DNA of 50,581 bases from Eubacterium sp. (GCA_017614395.1 JAGABX010000115.1:1-50581); one strand, 5' to 3'; counted from the first letter of the stretch, positions 35,801-48,100 are shown. Numbers and translations are program-made. The notes: generated by a model from the sequence alone, not told the origin.

Positions 35801-37271
35801 TCTGAGTAGCCTCCCTGATAACCTCGCCTATGCCATCGATCAGATCCGATGCCATCAGGCTGTAATTGCTGACTTTTTCCGCCATTACATCGCCGGATAA
35901 ACCATGTATATATACGGCCAGACGCGCCGCATCAAACGGTTCCATGCCCTGTCCGAGCAAACCGCCGATCATACCGGCCAAAACATCACCCGAACCGGCG
36001 GTAGACATGCCGTTATTGCCTGAAACATTGATATAACAAGTATTCCCGTCAGAAACTATTGTGCGGAAATCCTTGGCAACAACGATGCTTTTAGTATCCA
36101 TCGCCGCATCAAACGCCGTGCTGACAGGACTTTTTTTCAATTCCTCCATCGTATGTCCCGTCAGATAACTCATTTCCTTGCGGTGTGGCGTCAATATAAA
36201 ATTATCCGACAGCTTCATGGTTATGTTACGGCACAGTCGAATCCCGTCTCCGTCAATAACTGTCGGAACAGGCGAGTTATCTATGACGTAACGTACGAGT
36301 TCGAGTGCCTCATCGGACAATCCGAGTCCCGGACCGATCACGATAGCGTCAGCCCAATCAAGCGCCTCGGGCAATTCATCTGTTGTTGCAAAAAGCGCCT
36401 CCGGCACGCTGTTAAATATAATATCACGATTCAGTGGCGATGAGAGTACCTTCACCATTCCCGCGCCTATCCGAAACGCTGCATTTGCTGCAAGAACAGC
36501 CGCGCCACACATGGTCTCCGAACCGGCAGCAACCAGCACATGGCCGAAATCGCCCTTGTGTGACCTGGCATGTCGTTTTGGTAATCGTTCCGCTATGTCC
36601 TCCGGTTCATAATGATAATACGGTGATTGATTTGCCTTGATGCTATCTCCCGGAAATCCTATGTCGGCTACAATTACCTCGCCGGCGTACTCGCAGCCCG
36701 GATGCAGTATCAAACCGAGTTTATTTACTCCGAATGTGACAGTAGTTCCGGCACGAACTGCAGTTCCCATCACCTCACCGGTTCCTGCGTTAATACCTGA
36801 AGGAATATCAAGAGAATAGATAAACGCACCACTCTCATTTATATCATCGATCATCTGCTCATAAACATCCGTGATGTCGCGGGAAAGCCCCACGCCGAAC
36901 AGTCCGTCGATTATCACGTCGAATTCACTGTCGCGAACGGCGCTCATGGGAATTACGGGAACATGGCTGCTCACGGCAATCTCTGTTTGTTTACGTGTTT
37001 CAGGACTCATAGAATCGGGATAACCGACAATGGTGATGGCAGACTTGTACCCCATCTCATGCAGGATCCTCGCGGTTGCGACACCGTCACCGCCGTTGTT
37101 TCCCGTTCCGCATACCGCTAAAAATCGTGTATCCTTGTTCTCCCTCTCCATCATGACCTTCGCCGCGGTCATGGCAGCGCGCTCCATCAGTACAAGGGAC
37201 GGCATGCCGACTATCCGGGTGGCATGATCATCTATTATTTTCGCATCCGCGCCGGTGTATAGGTAGCGCAT
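35790..37271 (-). CDS. nnr: Bifunctional NAD(P)H-hydrate epimerase / ADP-dependent NAD(P)H-hydrate dehydratase
   Basis: 493 residues. Metabolite-repair enzyme that epimerises and dehydrates damaged NAD(P)H. N-terminal YjeF_N epimerase domain (~1-215) with GTGNNGGDG (55-63) and FGVGLSRDI; C-terminal carbohydrate-kinase-like dehydratase (~225-493) with HARSHKGDFGHVLVAAGS, VIGPGLGLS, LTPHRKEM and AGSGDVLAGMIGGLL. GGAGG lies 4-5 bases before the ATG. Promoter at 37359-37387, back to back with that of the ABC-F gene; alr follows with overlap. Confidence 0.96.
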   Translation of the reverse strand: MRYLYTGADAKIIDDHATRIVGMPSLVLMERAAMTAAKVMMERENKDTRFLAVCGTGNNGGDGVATARILHEMGYKSAITIVGYPDSMSPETRKQTEIAVSSHVPVIPMSAVRDSEFDVIIDGLFGVGLSRDITDVYEQMIDDINESGAFIYSLDIPSGINAGTGEVMGTAVRAGTTVTFGVNKLGLILHPGCEYAGEVIVADIGFPGDSIKANQSPYYHYEPEDIAERLPKRHARSHKGDFGHVLVAAGSETMCGAAVLAANAAFRIGAGMVKVLSSPLNRDIIFNSVPEALFATTDELPEALDWADAIVIGPGLGLSDEALELVRYVIDNSPVPTVIDGDGIRLCRNITMKLSDNFILTPHRKEMSYLTGHTMEELKKSPVSTAFDAAMDTKSIVVAKDFRTIVSDGNTCYINVSGNNGMSTAGSGDVLAGMIGGLLGQGMEPFDAARLAVYIHGLSGDVMAEKVSNYSLMASDLIDGIGEVIREATQNAI

Positions 37272-37358
37272 AATACCTCCTCATCCTTCAAAAAATCCGA
37301 ATCGGTGTTTTTGATCACATTGAATTTATCTGATTCACGGACATGTTCGCTAAACGAT

Positions 37359-37387
37359 AGTATATCAAATATACAGTTTAGACGCAA
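37359..37387 (-). promoter_or_regulatory. Candidate promoter of nnr-alr
   Basis: Minus-strand -35 TTGCGT (37387-37382), 17-base spacer, -10 TATACT (37364-37359). Its -35 box is 7 bases from the -35 box of the divergent ABC-F promoter. Confidence 0.55.
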
Positions 37388-37394
37388 GTAGTAC

Positions 37395-37423
37395 TTGAAA
37401 TATTTTTAAAAATAAGATAGACT
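37395..37423 (+). promoter_or_regulatory. Candidate promoter of the ABC-F gene
   Basis: TTGAAA (37395-37400), 17-base A/T-rich spacer, TAGACT (37418-37423). A ~110-base leader follows to the ATG. No leader peptide or attenuator of the kind that controls antibiotic-resistance ABC-F genes was evident. Confidence 0.45.
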
Positions 37424-37536
37424 ATAGGTCGATTTCGATAATTATATTTGAAGCACCATGTTGAAAAAGTAACAGTGTTTCGAAAATGGTGCCGGATTTG
37501 AAAACAAACATATATTTGTAAAAAGGAGTCAAACTG

Positions 37537-39699
<2,163 letters not shown>

Positions 39700-39801
39700 A
39701 AACCATATCGCTTACTGTGTGTTCATTTTGGGAATCTGATTCAAATATGGATCTTTCACGTTCTGATAATCTGCTTTCAGCCGATCCGGAGTTTAGGTAT
39801 T

Positions 39802-41085
39802 TCACGCATACAGCGCCTTGATACATGCGTTGTGCGGCTTGAATTTGATCCCGAGCATTTTTCGAGCCGCTTTTGTCGCCATATCGTACCAGGTGTCGCC
39901 GATTTTAACATACGATTGGCCTTTTTTGATGGTCGCGTGGTAGTGAATCATGCCGTCATCGTAGTAGTTTTCGTCACCCTCGACCGGTGCGTAGCCGCGA
40001 TACTTAATCTCGACACGATAGTTCTCCACCGGAATCTCGTGCTCCAGAGGTGTCGCGTAATAGCCCTTGATCGGATAGGTTTCCGACTGCTCGAGAAGTG
40101 TTTCGCCGGTGTCCTCGTCCACGATTCGTATAGTGATGGGTTCTCCGGATCGGGGAATGTAGGTGCCGACTGCGGCGAGCGTGCCCTTTTTATGAAATAC
40201 ATTAGCGAGGGTCGTACAGTCTCCTGTCCGGATCTCACCCTGGAACGCAGCCTCATAGGCCAGCACCTCGCCGTATTCGTCGGAAAGTTCAAACTGGAAC
40301 GTATCAATGACCGGCGAATCATATGACATGTAGCAGTAATCTGAGTTTATCAGTGAATCCTGAACGATCCAGGCACCATCAATGGGAGGTTCATGATTAA
40401 AATATCGCTTTGGAAAATGGTCATCCCATCCCACGATTGCCACCTCGTGGTCATCCCTTTTTTCGGGACCATACTGCGTGAAATATCCGTCAATTACCCG
40501 GCGAGTGTCAACCTGATCACTCATCCCCATGGTTATAGAACCATAGGTCATAATCACATCTTTGATCTGCTGCCTCGTTAATTCCTCTCCGTTCCTGGCT
40601 GCCGTGAGCACATAGTCTCCGAATCCGTTAGACAGAACCTCCATGATGAACCATCCGAGTCCGCCGAATTCCATTTTGTTGAACTTTTCAGGCAGGAGTC
40701 CCTCCTTTTTATTCTCATCATAAACGACATCCACTATCTCATACGGATCCACCGTGATCTCCTCACCACGCGTGAACAGGAAATTGGACTCCATAGAGGA
40801 GGCCGCCGCATTTGCCCAGCAGGTGCCTCCGACCTGCGCTTTCAATTTCGTATTCGCGCCGTGCTCAGCCAACAGATAGTACCCGTCCTCGCCGTGGACA
40901 TAGACTTCTCCGTTGTTTATCCGGTCGGCTGTGATCATCGTTCGCTCAAAGCCGGGCGCATCAATCCCGTGAGCCGTCGCCGTCGGTTCCGGTTCGGTTT
41001 CCGCCGTTTCCTCCGGTGCTCCGCATGCGATCAGCGTCAGTGTTGTCATTAATACAGCCATTACGGATAACAGTCGTTTTTTCAT
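39802..41085 (-). CDS. Lipoprotein with C1 (papain-like) peptidase domain, catalytic Asn replaced by Asp
   Basis: 427 residues. Lipoprotein signal ending LTLIAC (C21 lipidated). The papain-like core shows Q84 and Cys89 in AQVGGTCWANAA and His213 in DDHEVAIVGWDD. Where C1 enzymes normally have an Asn in GAWIVKNSWG, this protein has GAWIVQDSL (Asp243) and lacks the Trp-Gly. A C-terminal beta-sandwich-like domain (~260-400) resembles the lectin-type domain found after such peptidases in clostridia. Surface-anchored protease or a degenerate binder. The start is ATG at 41085 with GGGAG just upstream; the GTG five codons earlier is less likely. Monocistronic by spacing. Confidence 0.82.
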   Translation of the reverse strand: MKKRLLSVMAVLMTTLTLIACGAPEETAETEPEPTATAHGIDAPGFERTMITADRINNGEVYVHGEDGYYLLAEHGANTKLKAQVGGTCWANAAASSMESNFLFTRGEEITVDPYEIVDVVYDENKKEGLLPEKFNKMEFGGLGWFIMEVLSNGFGDYVLTAARNGEELTRQQIKDVIMTYGSITMGMSDQVDTRRVIDGYFTQYGPEKRDDHEVAIVGWDDHFPKRYFNHEPPIDGAWIVQDSLINSDYCYMSYDSPVIDTFQFELSDEYGEVLAYEAAFQGEIRTGDCTTLANVFHKKGTLAAVGTYIPRSGEPITIRIVDEDTGETLLEQSETYPIKGYYATPLEHEIPVENYRVEIKYRGYAPVEGDENYYDDGMIHYHATIKKGQSYVKIGDTWYDMATKAARKMLGIKFKPHNACIKALYA

Positions 41086-41225
41086 AGGCTCCCACCCCAC
41101 GATTTATTATTTACAAGTATAGTAATTGTTATACATACAACAATTGGACACATTAATTAACCGATCTTTTTATCAATGCATTGACATACTCCGTCTCGTA
41201 AGGTTTTCATTAGTTGTATACCTGA

Positions 41226-42068
41226 TTATTCTTCATTGGCAATTTTTACTATCGAGCCTGTGATAAGCTTTTTGAACATGTCAGCCACACGATCTGCCGT
41301 TTCCTTGACCTCATCATGTGTAATTGCCTGTGCGGTCGTGCCACCTGCCATGTTGGTTATACATGACACACCGCAAACCTTCAGTCCCATGTGGACGGCT
41401 GTGATTGCCTCAACCGCAGTGCTCATGCCCACAGCATCGCCACCGAGACTACGGATCATCTGAACCTCTGCCGGTGATTCATACTGTGGTCCTGTGGTTT
41501 GGAGATAGACTCCCTTTTTCAGATCGATACCGTTCTCACTGGCTGTTTGCTCAATCAGTCGAGACAGGTTCTCGTCATAAATCTGATTCATCGATGGGAA
41601 TCGCGTGCCCCATTCATCAACGTTCTCTCCAACCAATGGCGAAGGAACAAACATCGCGATCTGGTCAGTTATCAGCATCAGGTCTCCGGCAGAGAATTCC
41701 GGATTGATACCACCTGATGCGTTGGTGAGATACAGAACGCGCGCGCCGAGTCCCACCATCACACGGATCGGCATCACAACCTCCTGGATGTTATAACCCT
41801 CGTAATAGTGGACGCGTCCCTGCATTATCACTACCTTCACTCCGCCAAGCCTGCCGAACACAAAACGTCCCTCGTGTCCGGGCACGGTCGACACAGGGAA
41901 ACGGTGCAGCTCATTATAATTCACGACAGCCTCGGTATCCACTTCGTCAGCAAGTGCACCGAGTCCACTCCCCAGCACCAGCGCAATATCCGGCACAAAA
42001 TCTGTCACGCGACGGATCTGCTGCACGTGATAGTCTACGATTTCCTTTAGTTTATCCTTGGGTAACAT
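41226..42068 (-). CDS. punA: Purine nucleoside phosphorylase (PNP-I, trimeric PunA type)
   Basis: 280 residues. Phosphorolysis of guanosine/inosine-type nucleosides in purine salvage. Motifs: VLGSGLG, VPGHEGRFVFG, MQGRVHYYEGY, LTNASGGIN, GPQYESPAEV, VGMSTAVEAI and ITNMAGG, all of the trimeric PNP family. GGAGG lies 9 bases before the ATG. No purine riboswitch was seen in the 160-base upstream gap, only an imperfect hairpin at 42136-42164. Confidence 0.95.
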   Translation of the reverse strand: MLPKDKLKEIVDYHVQQIRRVTDFVPDIALVLGSGLGALADEVDTEAVVNYNELHRFPVSTVPGHEGRFVFGRLGGVKVVIMQGRVHYYEGYNIQEVVMPIRVMVGLGARVLYLTNASGGINPEFSAGDLMLITDQIAMFVPSPLVGENVDEWGTRFPSMNQIYDENLSRLIEQTASENGIDLKKGVYLQTTGPQYESPAEVQMIRSLGGDAVGMSTAVEAITAVHMGLKVCGVSCITNMAGGTTAQAITHDEVKETADRVADMFKKLITGSIVKIANEE

Positions 42069-42135
42069 CTGTAATTATCCTCCTCAAAAAGAATTTGACA
42101 AATCCGTATATCTATTGTATAATCGAATCTGTAAA

Positions 42136-42164
42136 GAGGTGTTCCCGCATAAGGCGGATACCTC
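42136..42164 (-). other. Imperfect hairpin in the punA leader
   Basis: GAGGT/ACCTC and CCGC/GCGG nested with small internal loops and a 5-base apex. It lies ~70 bases before punA. Function unknown. Confidence 0.45.
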
Positions 42165-42186
42165 AGTTTATATTATCTTATGAAAA

Positions 42187-42224
42187 CAAGACAGCAATCA
42201 CATTGGCGGCGGATTTCTGTCTTG
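42187..42224 (-). terminator. Terminator after hemW
   Basis: CAAGACAG/CTGTCTTG 8-bp stem with a 22-base loop, followed on the minus strand by TTTTC. On the plus strand CTTTTTG follows, so it is potentially bidirectional. Confidence 0.6.
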
Positions 42225-42231
42225 CTTTTTG

Positions 42232-43500
42232 TCAAAGAAAGCGAATCAACCGGTCAATGATTGAATCGCTGACGAACAGCCCCTGATCCGTCAGGCGAAT
42301 ATGATCTCTATCGTTTTCCATCAGGCCGTTAGCAGTCAGCTGATTTATTTCGTCCCCCCAGACAGATTTGGCATCAAAACCAAATTGCTCCTGCAAAATC
42401 TTCAGGTCGACACCTTCTCTCATCCGCAGACCTAAAAATGTCGTTTCAGTCAGCGCATTCTCGTGCGTTAATTCCTCCACATCGATTTCCGTATCGGAAC
42501 CGGTCTCCGCATATTCAAGCCAACTATGAACATCATCAACACGCCTCGTTCGTGTACCGTATGAACCCCTGTTTCCGTAAAACGATGCCGCCGACGGACC
42601 GATGCCGATATAACTGCCTCGCCTCCAGTAATTCAGGTTATGCCGGCAGGCATAAGTCGATTCTTCCAGATCAATCCCATGATATGATTTTTTTATAGAA
42701 GATTTATGTCCGATAAATGAATCTTTTTTATCCGCCCGTAGATGACTCGATTTTGTTCTGGCAAAATTTGACACCTCATAATGGATATATCCGGCCGTCT
42801 CGAGCATTTCGCACGTCATCTCATACATTCGGCGGTCTGTTTCCTCATCGACCGGTGGATGGAACATATATTTCTCATAAAAAAGTGTCCCCGGCTCAAT
42901 GATCAGGCTGTATGCCGAGATGTGCTCCGGCTCCAATTCAATCATCCGTTTCAGTGTTTTCTCATACGAGTACAATGTCTGCCCCGGGATCGCGTTCATC
43001 AGATCCACATTGATATTATCAAACCCGCACTCTCTCGCCAGTTCATAGGTCCGGAAAAAGTCCTCCGACGTATGAATCCGCCCCAACGCTCGTAACTCCT
43101 CATCATGAATGGACTGGCAGCCGATGCTCAGGCGATTGACGCCATACCTTCGATACAGTTCCAGTTTTTCCCGATCAACCGTTCCGGGGTTACATTCGAT
43201 GGTCCATTCAATGGCGTTATTCGAGGCAACATAGCTATGAATCGCCCTCAGCAGTGGTTCCATATCCTCCACCGGAACAACCGACGGCGTCCCACCGCCA
43301 ATAAAAACAGATGTGATACTGTCCTCTTTCCGCAGATGTTTTTTTACACCGGCATCCAATTCCTTCACCAAAGCCAGGGGTACTTTATTCTCGAGTCCGG
43401 AATTCTGATTCCGACCCTCGCTAAGCCCAATCGAACAAAAATCACAGTAGACACATTTTCTCACACATAATGGGATGTGAATATATAGACCATATCTCAT
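42232..43500 (-). CDS. hemW: HemW-like radical SAM protein (coproporphyrinogen oxidase-like)
   Basis: 422 residues. HemW is a radical SAM haem chaperone; the older label was oxygen-independent coproporphyrinogen III oxidase. YIHIPLCVRKCVYCDFCS carries C12, C16, C19 for the 4Fe-4S cluster, then VFIGGGTPS, TIECNPGT, NRLSIGCQS, DLMNAIPGQT and a C-terminal HemN_C domain. The start was set at 43500 because GGAGG precedes it by 6 bases and the protein then begins exactly like family members; the frame extends 38 codons upstream without support. It lies 122 bases after the AAA+ gene and ends at the 42187-42224 hairpin. Confidence 0.92.
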   Translation of the reverse strand: MRYGLYIHIPLCVRKCVYCDFCSIGLSEGRNQNSGLENKVPLALVKELDAGVKKHLRKEDSITSVFIGGGTPSVVPVEDMEPLLRAIHSYVASNNAIEWTIECNPGTVDREKLELYRRYGVNRLSIGCQSIHDEELRALGRIHTSEDFFRTYELARECGFDNINVDLMNAIPGQTLYSYEKTLKRMIELEPEHISAYSLIIEPGTLFYEKYMFHPPVDEETDRRMYEMTCEMLETAGYIHYEVSNFARTKSSHLRADKKDSFIGHKSSIKKSYHGIDLEESTYACRHNLNYWRRGSYIGIGPSAASFYGNRGSYGTRTRRVDDVHSWLEYAETGSDTEIDVEELTHENALTETTFLGLRMREGVDLKILQEQFGFDAKSVWGDEINQLTANGLMENDRDHIRLTDQGLFVSDSIIDRLIRFL

Positions 43501-43622
43501 AAAATTCCTCCACAACACGCAATCTGTGCGAGTCTCAAATCCTATATCACCATCACAAATTATCCTTTCATTGTGTTTTATCTTTCGCTTTGTCCCGGTG
43601 ATGGCCTTCGTCACTCAGCCCA

Positions 43623-44915
43623 CTATGGAATGATTGCACCCACATCATACAGCGGGATGTTTTTCATCCATCCCTGATCACGGTATCCGGACATAGAAAA
43701 CCGGACACCTGTGAGATCATTTTCCGCACAAAATACACGGAGGCTTTTGGCCCGGAGATTCTCCTCCGCCTTTACCTCAATCGGAATCGGACATTCCGGA
43801 CCGTCAACAAGGAAATCTATTTCCGTTCGTGCGTTTTCCGCCGAATAATAATACACCGGTTGATCACGCATCGTAACGAGCTGTTGCAGCACGAATTGTT
43901 CCGTGAGTGCGCCCTTGAATTCAACAAACAATCGATTCCCCTCTATAACCACCCGTTCATTGATTTGGCTCATGGCACAGAGCAATCCGATATCGGCCAT
44001 GTAAATCTTAAAAGACGACTGATCTGCATAAAAAGAAAGAGGGATGCCCGCTTTTTTCGTACGAAACACCTTGTGAATCAACCCTGAATCCTCTAACCAC
44101 TGAATGGCCAGTTCATAGTCCTTGGCTCTGGCTCCCTGACGAACAACGCCATAGATAAACTTTTTATTCTCTTTTGCAAGTTGAGCCGGAATCGATGACC
44201 ACACCATATTCAGCCTGGGAATCAACGAAGAATCTGCGTGCTTTGAAAAATCCTGTCGGTACATATCAAGAATCGTCTTATGTATTGACGAAACACGTGA
44301 AAAACTCCTCTCCTCCAGGAATACATCAACCGCCTCAGGCATTCCCCCAACAAAATAATACTGCCGGAGGAAATCAACATACTCCCCATGAAACGATGCT
44401 TTTGATACCTCGTCATCGGAGTTCAATAAATCAACCAATCCGGTTTTTCCTTGCGCCCTGAGAAATTCGGAAAAGCTTAACGGGTACAATGTCATCCTGT
44501 CAACCTTTCCGACCGGAAAAGTCGTGCCGGGATGCATCGCTACGCCAAGAAGGGACCCCGTTGCGATAATCGCATATTCAGGCGCATTCTCACAGAAATA
44601 CTTTAACGAGGTTAACGCGCGGGGACACTCCTGAACCTCATCAAAAACAATCAGCGAATCGTCCGCAGAAATGTCTAAGCCCGTTTGAGCCTTAATCGCT
44701 ATGATCAGCCTGTCCGTGTCCAGATCACCGTCAAAAACCGAGTGGATTGTATGATTCTCGTCAAAGTTGATATATGCAGTATTCGTAAACTCCCTGCGTC
44801 CGAATTCCTTTACAAGCCACGTCTTTCCCACCTGCCTCGCCCCCTGCAACAGAAGCGGTTTTCGTCGCTTTCCATTCTTCCATTCGACAAGGCGTTTCAT
44901 CAAATCACGTTCCAT
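43623..44915 (-). CDS. AAA+ ATPase with DUF4143 domain
   Basis: 430 residues. N-terminal AAA_14 ATPase: Walker A GARQVGKT (25-32), Walker B DSLIVFDEV, sensor-like IIATGSLLG. The C-terminal DUF4143 region has the nuclease-like pattern ENARTEIDFLVDG ... PIPIEVKAEENL (acidic residue, D, then ExK). These proteins are common, multicopy and of unsettled function; proposals include toxin-like or mobile-element-associated ATPases. GGAG lies 6 bases before the ATG. It is preceded by an elaborate regulatory region: a strong promoter at 44987-45015, an 8+8 inverted repeat at 44952-44973 and a 33-bp repeat array at 45015-45125. Confidence 0.93.
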   Translation of the reverse strand: MERDLMKRLVEWKNGKRRKPLLLQGARQVGKTWLVKEFGRREFTNTAYINFDENHTIHSVFDGDLDTDRLIIAIKAQTGLDISADDSLIVFDEVQECPRALTSLKYFCENAPEYAIIATGSLLGVAMHPGTTFPVGKVDRMTLYPLSFSEFLRAQGKTGLVDLLNSDDEVSKASFHGEYVDFLRQYYFVGGMPEAVDVFLEERSFSRVSSIHKTILDMYRQDFSKHADSSLIPRLNMVWSSIPAQLAKENKKFIYGVVRQGARAKDYELAIQWLEDSGLIHKVFRTKKAGIPLSFYADQSSFKIYMADIGLLCAMSQINERVVIEGNRLFVEFKGALTEQFVLQQLVTMRDQPVYYYSAENARTEIDFLVDGPECPIPIEVKAEENLRAKSLRVFCAENDLTGVRFSMSGYRDQGWMKNIPLYDVGAIIP

Positions 44916-44951
44916 TTACATCTCCATCCATCTGCTATAGTAATACAGGAA

Positions 44952-44973
44952 CTCTAAATGCCCAAATTTAGAG
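44952..44973. promoter_or_regulatory. Operator-like inverted repeat in the AAA+/DUF4143 leader
   Basis: CTCTAAAT-N6-ATTTAGAG, a perfect palindrome of 8-bp arms located ~14 bases after the -10 box, around the expected start of transcription. It could be a repressor site or an RNA hairpin. Confidence 0.6.
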
Positions 44974-44986
44974 ATCTTGCAAGCAT

Positions 44987-45015
44987 ACTATAACAGAAAA
45001 AGCGTTAGGTGTCAA
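44987..45015 (-). promoter_or_regulatory. Strong promoter of the AAA+/DUF4143 gene
   Basis: Minus-strand TTGACA (45015-45010), 17-base spacer ending GCTTTTTCTGT, -10 TATAGT (44992-44987), extended TG. The first 33-bp repeat abuts the -35 box. Confidence 0.85.
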
Positions 45016-45125
45016 CATTTTTATGTACGAACTTTTGTGTGCTCTATACATTTTTATGTACGATCTTTTGTGTAATCCATACACTTTTATGTGCGAACTT
45101 TTGAAACTCTCACACATTTTTTTAT
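45015..45125. repeat. 33-bp tandem repeat array with ACAT-N4-ATGT palindromes
   Basis: Units start at 45015, 45048 and 45081, with a decayed fourth at 45114; the spacing is exactly 33 bases. Each unit contains ACATTTTTATGT (the third has ACACTTTTATGT) followed by a conserved CGAACTTTTG-type block. The palindromes resemble repeated operator sites upstream of the AAA+ promoter. The array fills most of the 228-base gap between the giant beta-helix gene and the ATPase gene. Confidence 0.85.
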
Positions 45126-45143
45126 CATATGCAGGTGACTTGG

Positions 45144-48100
45144 TCAGGCTTTATGGATTTTCACACCCTTACCGATGCCGGATTTACGGACCAGGTTACG
45201 GATCCGCTTGAAATCCTTCTTGTTGGCTTTGATCAGAATGGTAGCTTTCTTCGCCAGATTTTTGAAGGTTCCCTTTGCAATTTTGGTGATGCCGGAGGCT
45301 TTGATCAGAAGCTTCTTCGGCTTCTTTTTATTGCCCTTCAGCAAACCTTTTTCTAACACGGTCACCGTGTAGATCTCGCCATCTGCCTTGACTGTTTTCG
45401 GGATGATGATCTCGCCGCTTTTCGAAGTCGTTGTCAGTTCTTTGAGAGCTACGGTTTTCATTTGAGAAACATTCGCAGCAAATTTGGTCGAACTGTTGCC
45501 GGTTTTCATGGCTTCAAAGGAAGGCTTCTGCTTGGTATTACCTAAATTCAGTACTTCAAATGAGGCCTTCTGCGTGATATTACCGGTCTTTTGTTCTGTT
45601 TGGATCGTGATAGACACGCCGAGGATATTGCCATTCTCGTCCTTTTTATATGTAGTTTCGACAGCCACCTTGGAAAAATCACCTGATGGCTGTGTTACCT
45701 GCTCAGTCAGAATCGTATTGCCGGAGGGTGCCGTTTCCAGGATTCTGGATGTCTCTCTGCCCGTAGCCGTCGTGCGGATATCCTCGTGAACAGTTGTATT
45801 GTCCGCTCTGACAATATCAACAGTTTTAACAGATGAGCCGTCCGGTTTGATTGTCTCCCTTGAGTCTTCGGTCGAACCGTCTGCATTTCGGATCTCTCCG
45901 GTTTTTTCAACCGTGCCATCAGGTTTTGTGAGTTCCGTGGTTTTCTCGGTGGAACCATCGTTTTTGAGAACTTCACTGGTTACCTCGACCGTGCCGTCCT
46001 TCCGGACCGTCTCGGTTCCGGTCGTTCTGGTTCCCTCGGAATCGAGAGTGGTCGTTGTGGTCGTCGTCGAGCCATCCGGATTATTTACGGTTTCCGTGCT
46101 CTGCTCAACAATCGTCGGTGCCGGACTTGCTCCCGGTTCTGTTCCCGGTGTGGGGCTGGTTTCAGGTGCCGGACCTGCACTCGGAGCCGGTGCCGATGAG
46201 GGCACAGGTTCAGCTCCGGTATTGGGGTCTGCGGATGGTGTCGGAGATGAAGGCTCCAGTTCCCCGGCGGTTCCTGATCCCGATCCGGATCCGCCGGAAC
46301 CACCACCGGACGAACCGCCTCCGGAGTACGAGCCGCCTCCGGTATTCCCGCTTCCGGTGCCGGATCCACCGTCGTTACCTGAATCTCCATTGTTTCCAGA
46401 GTCTCCGCTGTTTCCTGAGCCACCCGAACCGGAGTTCTCCCACAGAACTATGGAGCCTGTCTTTACCTGATAGTTATTATTGCCGGGACTATATGTCCAG
46501 CCGTAGGCGGTACCCTGTGTAACCACTGTTTCAACAGGGTCATCCCATGCGATCACACCGCCGTCCGGCGACAGCGTACCCAATTCAAGGGTGGCATCCC
46601 CGAGGTTCTTTCCGGATGTTGTAATTTTTGTATAGATTGGGGAACCGGAGACACTTGCCCTGTTGATCGTCAATGCCAGAGTCGTCTCAACCGTTTCATA
46701 AGCATCCATGTTCGACGGCGTGAAAATAACTGTCTTTATACCGCTGTCCGCAACATTGGTAAATGTCGTTCCGCCCCGGAAAGTCCAGTTTCCTTCGACC
46801 GGAGTGTCTCCGACCGTTGCCGTTCCGCGTATCATCGATGAGCCGATTGGCTGACCGGAATAGGTTGCCGTGATCGGTTCCACTATAACAACAGGGACAT
46901 CCTTCTCTGTCACTGTAAATGTCGCTGTGATCGTATAATCCTCATAATTCGTTGATACCACGGTGATTTCAACTCTTTCACTATCACCAGCCGAAACTCC
47001 GTTCTTGAACGCGAAATTAAGTTTTCCGTTGTCGATGGATGCAGATGATAAAATGCTTTCATCCGTAAGCGATGATGTGATTTCCGCACTCTCATAACCG
47101 CTGTCCAAAACCGTATACAAATCAACGGTTCCGGCAGTTCCGGCCTTTGCTTTTCCGCTTACTTCTTTTTCTCCATACAACCCTTTATCAACCGTAAATG
47201 AAAACTCTTTACTCCCACTGTATCCATTTTCCGGAATGCCGGTTATTACGGCAGTATAGGTTCCGATTTCAACGGGATCCGCTACGACCTTTCCGTCTTT
47301 TTTAAAGGAGGTGACAGTATAGTGCGTATCGGCATCCAGTGGTATAATTCCATACGCATCGTCATACACGGAAATATAATTACATATTGTATCTTTCAAT
47401 CCGGAACCGGTATAATAGATAAAGCCGGATAGCTCTGCACTGATTCCTTCGCATGACATTAGTCTTGTTGCGTTAATCGTTACATCTACATAGTCATCCG
47501 GCATCGTGAATTTATAAACATAGATTCCACCGGTGCTGCCGGAAACATACGTTGCCTCTCTCGTGTCGTAGTATCCAATGCTATATTCAACGTTCTTTAC
47601 ATCGTAACCATCATTAAGTGAGAAACGGACTATTACCTCTGTTCCTTCAAAAGCATCCGTATAATTAATACTGGAATCATAAAGCCAATCAGCCGTATCA
47701 TTAACACTGATAGTATGTTTATCATTCTCAGTCAGAATTTTGACTTCTCCGTCATAGGCCAGGCAAAGCTTTTCCGAATCATAATCACTGGAAAAGTTGT
47801 CAATACTTCCGTTTCCGCTGAGACCGTCTGTAACCTCCCACCCGTAAATACGACTTTCCTCAGGATCATAGTTTCCGGCATTGATACTGATGGATGCCGT
47901 ACTGCTCAGGGCACCGGCGATTGTCAGAACGTTTTCGTATTCCAGATAAACATTGTTCGAAATATCCGAAACAGTATTATTACCAATAACCGGACTTCCG
48001 GACAGGCTGAAAGAGCCACCCTTATAGAACACACCACCGCCCTGTTCATCGGCTTTATTTGATTCTATGCTTCCCCCTTTCATAATGAAGGATCCATAAT

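Noticed and set aside
42069-42231. Purine riboswitch upstream of punA
   Set aside because: The conserved junction and loop sequences of the purine aptamer are not present; only an imperfect hairpin is seen.
45015-45125. Short direct repeats considered as a CRISPR array
   Set aside because: Units are contiguous with no variable spacers and no cas genes are present; the same holds for the 72-bp repeats at 2160-2345.
45023-45211. Plus-strand 62-residue reading frame with 11-residue repeats (MYELLCALYIF type)
   Set aside because: It is the translation of the 33-bp non-coding repeat; it has no ribosome site and runs into the antisense of the giant gene.
46085-46522. Long antisense frames opposite the Gly/Ser/Pro-rich linker of the giant secreted protein
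   Set aside because: Low-complexity coding sequence produces open frames on all phases; the sense frame has signal peptide and domains.
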